Positions 55,968 to 64,000 of a stretch of 64,000 nt of DNA are shown one piece after another; within the stretch, counting starts at the first letter, position 1; each line of letters starts with the position of its first letter. The notes under the pieces were generated by a model. It was not told where the DNA came from, did no database searches, and saw only the letters and a program-made list of their open reading frames with translations. A program made the translations under genes and the position numbers. Origin of the DNA: Lindgomyces ingoldianus (lineage: Eukaryota > Ascomycota > Dothideomycetes > Pleosporales > Lindgomycetaceae); assembly GCF_010093535.1 (NCBI RefSeq), contig NW_022985196.1, positions 457,835-521,834 of the forward strand. The letters run 5' to 3'.

Positions 55968-58900
55968 AGTGGAGAATAGAGACCGAAAGTTAATCGATGG
56001 GATTGTGGATTGCTGGATGGAAGTGGGGATGAGAAGCTGGAGGGGAGCGGGAGACATTCTTATATAGACCCCCCTCGCTCTTGACAAGGACGATGTCTCG
56101 TACTCGGATGTGAACATATTCCTCTTCTAGGTTACGAATAATATTGCCCCAACATCGGGTAGTCCGTGAAGGCAACTTCGTCAAGGCCCAAGATCAGTGT
56201 ACTCTTCCTTCAACTCATGATACGAAGTGTCATCGTCGCACAGTTGCTGGAAACGTAGTAGACCTTCTGCCTACCGATATTGCCAATAACTCATGATCAA
56301 ATTGGCTCCTAGGCCAAGCGAAGTGAGTAAGAACCGCAGTAAGGGGGTTCTTGGGGGGCGCTGTTGGCATCGCGAGGCATTTCCTGACGGAAGTTGTCTT
56401 CCAAAGCAAAGGTGCCTCTAGAATACCGTTCAAGCCCAACTCGCAAGCGGCACAAGACTTCCGATAATAGCTTTATCTACGAAGACATTCTCTTAACTTA
56501 GAACTTTAGTTCGCCCTTGGGCTCTTTGTTTTTCATTGTGGCATTCATGGTCAGTCGCTTGGACATGACGAGGAAAAGGAAACTGAAGAGGATTCGCACA
56601 TGGCCATAGTGCAGTAGAGAGCGCTCGAGCTTAGATGAGAACCAGACCATTTGTGCATAGCGTAGTATCAAACTGTGACCTACGCATATTGTTCTTGAGA
56701 AATAGAGTGGAAGGATTACGGACAGTGATTACTCAGTTAAGTGAGATGACAGATACTGTTCCTCGGGGATTGACGACCCGGTGTTATTGTAAGCTGAAAG
56801 CTTATTAAATTAAAAAATGGGGTTGGAAACATGAGCCTTCCGTACCCATGTTCTCAGCCTCATTTCGTTCATGAACCACCAACAAGTCTCGACGTGCATC
56901 ATGCGCGTCTGACTTCTAAAGTTACAGCATGGTCTCAATAACTCTTCATGAGCCCTCGCCTGCGGGTCAAATGGTCGTACATAACTCCTTCGGGTGCTAT
57001 TCCGAGAGGAATGTTCGTAGTAAGCGCCGAAATATATTGCAGGCGGCATTTTAGTTCTGCATGTCGGTCGGGTTACCCTATTGTTAAAAAGGGCCGAAAA
57101 TTTGCTGGGAATGGACAGCTGAGTTTACAGTAAGAATATTTAGACATAAATCAAATGCTCCTAAAATAGTTAGCATATCGTATTAGTACTGTAAGTACGC
57201 GAGTTCCAGTTCGTTTAACGAGAAAGGTGACATCGATATCTCTTCAATCGGACCCCACGTCTTGTCTAGGGTAAAAGCTTTGGATGTATATTGTGAGAGG
57301 AAGTGGGACGTGTAATTATGTTGTTGTATGAGAGCGTTGCTGATGTTAGCCTTACCCAACTCAACAAAACAGTGATAGAAAAATTGCAGGATTCTGCCAT
57401 ACTCCAACCAACTCACCGCTTCCATGTCGTGTCATCCCTTTGACCCAGTCATTGTAAGCAATCCTTCCAATCTAGATGGCATACTACCAGCTCACGGCGC
57501 CTAGCACTCAACACCAACCGAATGCCTGTAGGGAGACTACGGCCAAAAGCAGAGTCTATATGTTAAACTTCTTACTGAAATCGGGGATAAGACTAACAGA
57601 ATGCAGATTTATGTCCCAAATTGCCTCTGCCATATTCTAAGTGAAGTGATAAGATGTAGTAGAGTCTTGGAGAGCTAACGTTGAAATAGAGTGAGGCTTC
57701 CGGAAAATGATGCGGAGGGCCAGGGCTCATTCGTATTCGGCATTTGGTATTTTGCAGGAACATCACAGTGCGGGGTCGCAACCTCTTAAGATTCAAATTT
57801 TCAGAAGCGGAAATTGACCAGGAAATGTCTCGGGAAGATAGCCGAAGCATGTGCTGGTCTTTAGCTCGATATGTTAAGGTCGAAGGTCTGGAGTTGGAAG
57901 AACAGTTTGACAGCAGGTATGTCCTTTATCTACCAAGTCTAACTCAACTTTAGCCCGCGCCAATAGAGAACTGCAGTGATTAGCTCAAGCTGTATTAGAT
58001 CGGCAAAACCAAAGACTGCTGGTTCTACTCCTACGTCCGGATAGTTTGAGAATCACATGAATTTAGAGTGTCTCCGGAATCTCTCCGGGATGGTAAAAAG
58101 TTAACACTATAGCTGTGTAGTTATTTGCAGAGGCGGTTTAAGAGCAGCCGTAGTATAATATCCATTAGAAATTCGTCTTCCCAGTGTTGTCTTCGCGTAG
58201 TAGAAGAATTTGTTGACTTGTATGAGAGGCTAGCAGGACCCACCCTGCACGTGATTCCCAAATTAAGCGTGTCCACTTAGGTGGGTATTAGTACAAGAAA
58301 CACCGTTCATACCATAAGAAATAGGGTCCCTGAAAATACGAATTCAATGTCAGGCCAAGGAACAATGTGGTACGAAATACAACGAACAACCCCTGCAACT
58401 TGCAAGATAGACATACCGGGCAAACCATATGTTCGTTCATCAAGGGCTCCCATTGGCTAAATTCCGTACATTCCAAGTCTCTGTATTAACTTATGCGCGC
58501 CTCAGACTAAAACATACGCCCGATGGAGCTACGCCGCATCCTTCTTATCTTCGAAGCCCCCCCTTTGTCGTCGTTCAACTCTCTACGAAAATTACTCGAA
58601 GGCCAAACTTCGCCGCGCATTAGGATTCTATAATCCGTTCCAAGTACGCAAGCACGTTTTCCTCCATGAGTAGGTAAGGACAAGAGTTCCATCCAGAGAA
58701 CGCCACATAACAGGAATACAGCACCCAGACGCCGCCCACCGAGTCGCAATCTGCTCAGATGCAGGAGCAGGTTCCAACGGAACAGGAAGCAGATGCTCTT
58801 CTAATGAGTTGTACGAAGGGAGTGGAGCCACAATAGCTTTTCTGTAATGACCGTGTCGGGGCCACCACTGTCTAATATCTAATACGCACCTATTCTCACG

Positions 58901-59886
58901 AAAGAAAAGGGGGTTCTGGAACTGATGTCTAAGCGTCCTCGAGATGATACAGAGCTTTTGGCATATTTCAAGAAGCGCAAACACAGGGAAAAGACTCTTC
59001 AGCCAAATATCTCAAAGCCTAAAGCCTCAAAGAAGAAAACGGTAGGAGGTAATTTAGATGAAGGAGTTACTTCCTGAATGCGACCCTCAGACAGTTCCCA
59101 CAATCCTTCAATTAAGTAGTCATACTGGAACTCGGAGTTTGATTTTAGGCAAACTAATTCCTCCCCGGGCTGTAGCGCTCAACTTTTCAGAAACGGTGCA
59201 AATCCGAAATTAATCTAAAGTTGTGCCGCATCCTTCTAACCTCTTCTACATACGCTCATGTGATAGTTAGCAACGCATATGTTATGAACTAGCGTTATTT
59301 ATTATGCAAGCTTTGTCCCATACATACTGTCTGTAAGATGCGTCTTATCTCGAATTGTCGCATTCAGGTTCTCTCTCTACTAACTTGTTATCTTTTACAT
59401 CCTTACCCTAAAATCTATTTAAAATTAGCCGACACCCCTTCCCTCAGTCATCTAGTCGTTCCAAGATTTAACTTTTTCCAAGCACCGCATTCTATCAACT
59501 GTAATTGACCTCCCGCTGAAACTATTGATGTCGACTCGGAAGTGGTGATTAATTTTACCGATGACATGCATCAAGTAGAAGGCTTCTTGGGTCATGCCCC
59601 CCCGGGCACAAAATAGTGTAAAGCTTTTTGGGAGCACCAGAGGCATGAGGAACTGGATTGATTGCTAAAAAAAAAAAAAAAAAAAAAAGTGTATCTAAGG
59701 GTCTATATATGCAAGGAGTGAGCCAGGCAGTAGTAGCTCCTGAATACGAGCATATGGTGGAGCTCTCCAAACTCTACCACCTGCTCAATACATGAAACCA
59801 CTGTCTCCTAGTATAGTTAAGTGCTACCTGCTAAGCAACTTGCCGCGTAGCCCACTCCTTTGTATATAGACTCTTAGGTTCATTTT
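55968..59886. other. Gene-poor 3.9-kb stretch
   Basis: No intact gene was recognised. Minus-strand frames at 57183-57425, 57593-57850 and 58628-58984 look partly coding-like, but they have no motif and no splice partners. A 22-nt A-run occupies 59667-59688. The composition becomes more AT-rich toward the right. Decayed genes or transposon scraps are likely, but I could not name any. Confidence 0.4.
56060..56067 (-). promoter_or_regulatory. TATA box of the crystallin-like secreted protein gene
   Basis: On the minus strand the sequence TCTATATAAG lies about 105 bp before the ATG at 55959 and is followed by a G/A- and C-rich leader. Its position and sequence fit a core promoter of a strongly expressed small secreted protein gene. 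Confidence 0.5.
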
Positions 59887-59914
59887 TTGGGTAATCAGCT
59901 CACTTCCTCATGGA

Positions 59915-60186
59915 TTAGTGCTTCCAATAGCTTTATACCTTGCGTTAAACAGTTAGGATTAGAATTGACGCCAACGGGAGGCACGGTAGCTAAGTCACCA
60001 TTCAACGAGACTAACGTGTCTGGTTTATTTGTGGCAGGCAATAGCTGTTCTCCTTCGAAGGTAGTGTGGAATGGCTTGTACACAGGAAATCTAGCGGGGA
60101 CTGGTGTATTTGGTCAGATCCTTGAAGATCGATGGGTCAACGCGAAGTTCATACATTCACAGATCCCGAACACCCTTTGTGTCTAA
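59915..60186 (+). pseudogene. C-terminal fragment of a thioredoxin-reductase-like FAD oxidoreductase
   Basis: About 90 residues match the C-terminal end of small thioredoxin-reductase-like flavoproteins: QLGLELTPTGGTVAKSPFNE, then TNVSGLFVAGNSCSPSKVVW, a diverged form of the usual PGVFAVGDC/ASP block that contacts FAD, then a Gly/Ala-rich terminal helix. The group includes GliT-type dithiol oxidases of epidithiodiketopiperazine clusters as well as general fungal members. No NAD-binding or CxxC-bearing part is found in the preceding 500 bp, so this is a remnant. The usual Asp of the GD motif reads as Asn here. It is convergent with the broken methyltransferase gene at 60308-61115. Confidence 0.6.
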
Positions 60187-60307
60187 ATACATGATATATA
60201 TAGAACCCTAGCAAGAAAGAATCTGTCTACGCACAGTTAGGGGTAAAAGCCCGAGTTGGTCATACTTCCCCTTTAGCTAAAGTAGCTAAGGAGTTCTACA
60301 TCTGTCT

Positions 60308-61115
60308 TCACTTATTGGTAATGGCTACGTACGCAGGCATAGTGAATGCGACCACTCCACTGTCCAACTTCTTATATCCCTCGTAATTTTCCAGCCAATC
60401 GACCATTGTGCCAATCACACCGTCCCATTTCTCCTCATCCTCAGCCGTCCACCCAGTTGCTGGGTAACCAAGAAAGCTCCAAACGGCGGATGCCCACAGG
60501 CAAAGATCCTTGACTTCCAAAACCGCATACTTTCGCTCTAACTTGATAGTCTCCGGCTTGAAACCCGCGCTTTCCAGAACAGCGCGAAGATTTTTGTCGT
60601 TAAAGCCTCCCGCTTAATGGCAGGCGGGATCTCGGCGCTTTCTGGTCTCACGGCACGGTGTGCTGCGGAGACAACTTGAACCGGCAGAGGCTTATCCCAA
60701 ATACTTAGAACGGTTAGGTCACCATCCTTGATGGTGCGGCGGATGTGTTTGGCAGCCACAGAAGCACCTTCCATGACCATGATGCCAAGGTTGGTGATCG
60801 AGTGAGCGAATGTACCATCAGGGAAGGCTAGTGCTTCAGAAGGCATAACCTCCGCCTTCACCAGCCATCCTTTCTCCGCTGACGTCTTCGCGAGCTGTTC
60901 TGTTACCTGGGGAACCATATCTGTCGCAAAGATGGTGATGTCTTTAACGCCGGTCCCCATGATAGCTTCGGTCATTGGACCCGTACCACACGCATTGTCG
61001 TGGATGACAGAGCCCGGCAGAATCGGTGGAATGAACTCTAGCAGTCGCTTCGCAACCTGCTCTCAGTTATTGCCTGCAAGCTGAGTAAAAAAAGGCCAGC
61101 TTCGGGGGAAGGCAT
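60308..61115 (-). pseudogene. SAM-dependent methyltransferase, disrupted
   Basis: Reading from ATG 61115, the frame gives MPSPEAG, then is shifted at an A7 run (61087-61093; T7 on the coding strand) into FFTQLAGNN. A TGA at 61063-61065 follows, and the frame then continues QVAKRLLEFIPPILPGSVIH. The class I SAM-binding motif HDNACGTGPMTEAIM is well preserved, as are TDMVPQVTEQLAK and MVMEGASVAAKHIRRT, the latter end of the fold. A second frameshift at about 60600-60612 moves the C-terminus (NLRAVLESAGFKPETIKLER, then WASAVWSFLGYPATG) into another frame. Such methyltransferases are frequent in fungal secondary-metabolite clusters. With two frameshifts and a nonsense codon it cannot make a complete enzyme. 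Confidence 0.75.
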
Positions 61116-61700
61116 TGCTTGGGTACGAACTATGACATCGTGGTTGCCGTGGCTTGATTTTTGGTGGTTGGCTCAAAGGTTGAGAGGCGCGGGAGAGGTG
61201 TGGAGAAGCGTCTAAATACAATTTCGTTAACTGATTGTGTGTCAGATCACGTTCTCATTTCTTGTGTTACAGTAAGTTATAGGCAATTGCGCTGTTAAGT
61301 ACTTCACGCCTTGGGAGTAGCATTCTTCTCGGATACATACCTAGATATCAGTCGGTGAGAACATGGCTTGTATCTTCGAAAGCACCCACAGATCAGATCC
61401 CGTCGCTCCGATACCCTGGAGGAGATCTTAGAAGCTTCCAAACCTGTAATATCAGACCACGTGCCTTAGATCTGGCTCTGCTCTGGCTCATGTGCGCGAG
61501 ACGGTTAAATTCCAATTTCTAATGCTATGCCCGGAGAGTTTTGTGTCACCAGCCTTGTGGGAGTGGACAGACTAAATACAATCTGCTTTGTTCTTCATTG
61601 AAACTGAGACTTTGCTGCACCAATAAGTCGGTCTAGGCTTGTATGAAATCCTGTTGGATGCCTTCCCACTCCGTGCCACCCAGCGTGGCCAACAGTACGT
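61116..61700. other. Intergenic sequence before the AT-rich block
   Basis: About 580 bp of ordinary composition upstream of the methyltransferase pseudogene. No reading frame or RNA gene was recognised. It ends abruptly at the AT-rich block. Confidence 0.4.
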
Positions 61701-64000
61701 AGTACGTTACGTTTAAGCTTTTTTCTGCCAGTAACTTCTTAATTTAGTAGTACTTTTATACATAAGCAGTAAATTAATTAGCAAGTATGTAACATAATAG
61801 TAACTTCTTAAAAATTTTATACTTTTATACTTTTTATAAAAAGTTTTATTAGTCTAGGTTAAAATTATTCTAGAAAAAGCTTTTTAGCCTAAATAAAGTC
61901 CTCTAGAGTAGTTAATTTACTTTTTATAGCCTTATTACATAACTAGTTCTTTTAAAGCTGTAGAGCTTTAATTATATAACCTGCTAAGCAGTTTCTATTA
62001 ATTATAACTATTCTTTTACTTTTAAAGAAGGCTCTCTTACAGTCACAGCTTATTAAGGGTATATAGAGGAAATTAAGAGTGATTTTAAAAAGTGTAGGGT
62101 AGAAGTAACAACTAACTTTAAGCTACTAAGTAAAAAGTAATTAAAATAGTAAAGATCCTTCTTTAGCTATAAAAAGGTCTTTAATGTAGCTATTATAGTA
62201 TTATTAAAGCTCTATTATTTTCTGCTGTTTTTTATATAACCTTAAGCCTATAAGAAAGCTTATGTTAATAAAAAAAGTTTACTTATAGCCCTTATTATAA
62301 TACTTACTACTAAGGAGCTTGCGCTAGTAAGGTTGTAGATCCTTCTTCTCCTTATTGCCCTTTGTCTGTCACGATTGTGCACGAGTAAGGTTATAGAGCT
62401 TCACAGAGGTCTAGTTTAATTACTATGTAAGGTATTATAGTAGGTATAAGACGTTGTGTAAGGAACAGGAAGGTTTAGAAAAAAATTAGTAATTAAATAC
62501 TTAGCTTAAAAGTCTAAGCGCTTTAAGTATAAATTAAGCCTATTTTAAGTTTAGTTAGTGTTAAAGTAGTTTATACTTAAGTTTATGTCTATGTTATGTT
62601 ATATTTATGTTAGACATGCACTAATAATACTTTAGTACATGTCTAATATAGTTATGTCTAGGATCTAGAGAGGATACTATAATAGTACCCCCTCTTTTAT
62701 TAGAAAAAGAATTCTTTACATTAGTAGTTCTAGCATTAGGTTGTCTTTATTAGGGTATAAGTTTAGTTTAGATAGGTATTAGGCATAAAATTAGGTTACT
62801 ATAAAGTTCTTTTATAAGGCTTTTATAGGTTTCTATAACAGTTTATTGTATCTAGTCTATTTTATAAGGTATTTATAAATATGTTTTTTTTATTAAACTA
62901 GATTTATTTAACATCTTTTATAACATATTCTAGTTTATTATTTATAATAATAGGTTTAAGTAGCAGGTTTAGCTATCTAGGTAAATAGTTAGATTTAAAG
63001 GCTACTTAGCGCAGCAACAATACGTGGAACACAGGGTGTATCTTTATACTGTTAGGTAGGATTAATTAGTAAGTGTGTAATAAGACTATATAGGCTACTA
63101 TAAAAGGGCTAAAGTTCTTTTAATTAAGTTTCTTTAATTATTAGTTTATTTAGATATTTCTAGTGTCTAGCTAGACCTTCTTGCTAGCTACATATGTAGG
63201 GGTAAAAGTTTAGAATTAGTTTATATACTTTTATTAAAGAGCTTAAGCCTATGTAAGCTTTTTATAAACATATTTAAATATATTTTAGATTTTATTAATA
63301 AGTCTATTTATATTTATTACTTATATAAATTAATAAGTTAGTTAGAGAGTATTTAAAAGTAGTTTAAATTCTATTTAAGAGTAGTATCTATAGTTTACTA
63401 AGAATAAAAATACTTATGTTAATTTAGATGTTATGTTATTAGCTTTAAACTATACTATAGCTAACTATTTTACTTAGTTATCTTACTAGTAGTTTATATA
63501 CACTTATAAAACTTATTTTATTATAGTGTTTATGTTTTTAGTCTAGCTATTAGTCTTTAAGTAAAAAGCTATAAATAGATAAGAAATAATTTAGAGCTAT
63601 TTATAAAGTTTATTCTAAAAGGCTAAGACAAACTACGTACCTCTGTCTAATATAATTATGTTAGGTAAGCTATAGTAAACTTATACATATTAGTAGAATA
63701 ACTAGGCTATATTAAGGGCAGTTATAAAGAAACATAGTATTAAGTGTTAATACTTAGTTAAGTAATTAACAACTACTATAATATTTATATACTCTTTAAA
63801 TAAAGGTAAGTTTATAATAAAATTAATTAATATATCTTTTTAAGCTTATTTAAAGATTAAGAGCAGTTTAAGCAGGCTATTATACTTTTTTTAGAAAGCC
63901 TTTACTTTACAGTAAGTATAGCAACATAATACATATTAGCGTACAGTATAGAACATGCAGGGCTAGTAGTACTCTCTCTGTAGTAGGTTAAGAGTCTTTC
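61701..64000. repeat. Strongly AT-rich, RIP-like block (probable decayed transposon)
   Basis: From about 61700 to the right edge the sequence changes sharply to T/A-dominated text with abundant TA steps and very few CG steps. Open frames vanish on both strands. This is the product expected of repeat-induced point mutation, which turns C into T, mostly at CA, in duplicated DNA. No protein remnant could be read by eye. The 2160-2720 interior of the element at the left end has the same look. The block probably continues beyond the window. Confidence 0.7.
62606..62650. repeat. Imperfect 18-bp hairpin within the AT-rich block
   Basis: TATGTTAGACATGCACTA (62606-62623) and TAGTACATGTCTAATATA (62633-62650) pair at 16 of 18 positions around a 9-base loop; both mismatches are of the C/T or G/A type that RIP produces. 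TGTTAGACATG resembles the TG-starting edge of fungal LTRs, so it may mark a retrotransposon boundary, but no matching second copy was found by eye. Confidence 0.4.

Overview
This window comes from a filamentous ascomycete (Pezizomycotina). The genes are split by short introns of about 44-101 bp. They encode typical fungal families: a TPR-repeat NLR tail, a BYS1/cetA-type secreted protein, F-box proteins, a CorA-like protein with very long extensions, and a berberine-bridge-type FAD oxidase. There are also T/A-rich, CpG-poor blocks that look like repeat-induced point mutation (RIP). No species can be named from sequence alone. All exon structures below were assembled by hand from reading frames, splice signals and phase.

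Layout. 1-5.7 kb: the 3' end of a gene with near-identical 42-residue TPR repeats, then a non-coding stretch with a foldback element (about 2085-2800) and decayed coding traces. 5.7-12.3 kb: a DUF2235 hydrolase, a broken GH29 alpha-L-fucosidase gene, and an intact six-exon glyoxalase II gene. 13.2-20.4 kb: an unidentified gene with a frame break, a small acidic protein, a single-pass membrane protein and a polytopic membrane protein. 21.6-27.4 kb: the ribosome-maturation GTPase EFL1/RIA1, divergent from a two-PH-domain protein. 28.2-37.4 kb, all on the minus strand: a 1569-residue CorA-like protein, a BYS1-like secreted protein and a membrane-anchored FAD oxidase. 37.4-42.3 kb: gene-poor sequence.

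42.3-56 kb is gene-dense: two F-box proteins, a four-TM membrane protein divergent from the GPI-anchor deacetylase GPI12, an 899-residue low-complexity protein, an SRPK-like kinase, a protein with 12-residue tandem repeats, the exosome subunit CSL4, and a small secreted beta/gamma-crystallin-like protein. 56-64 kb is decaying: it holds a thioredoxin-reductase-like fragment and a methyltransferase pseudogene, which may be scraps of a secondary-metabolite cluster, then ends in about 2.3 kb of strongly AT-rich sequence.

Housekeeping genes (EFL1, CSL4, GPI12, GLO2) therefore sit beside accessory, repeat-bearing and pseudogenised genes. The most unexpected signal is that three of about 30 inferred introns need GC-AG rather than GT-AG splicing. 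Each of the three restores a conserved reading frame exactly.
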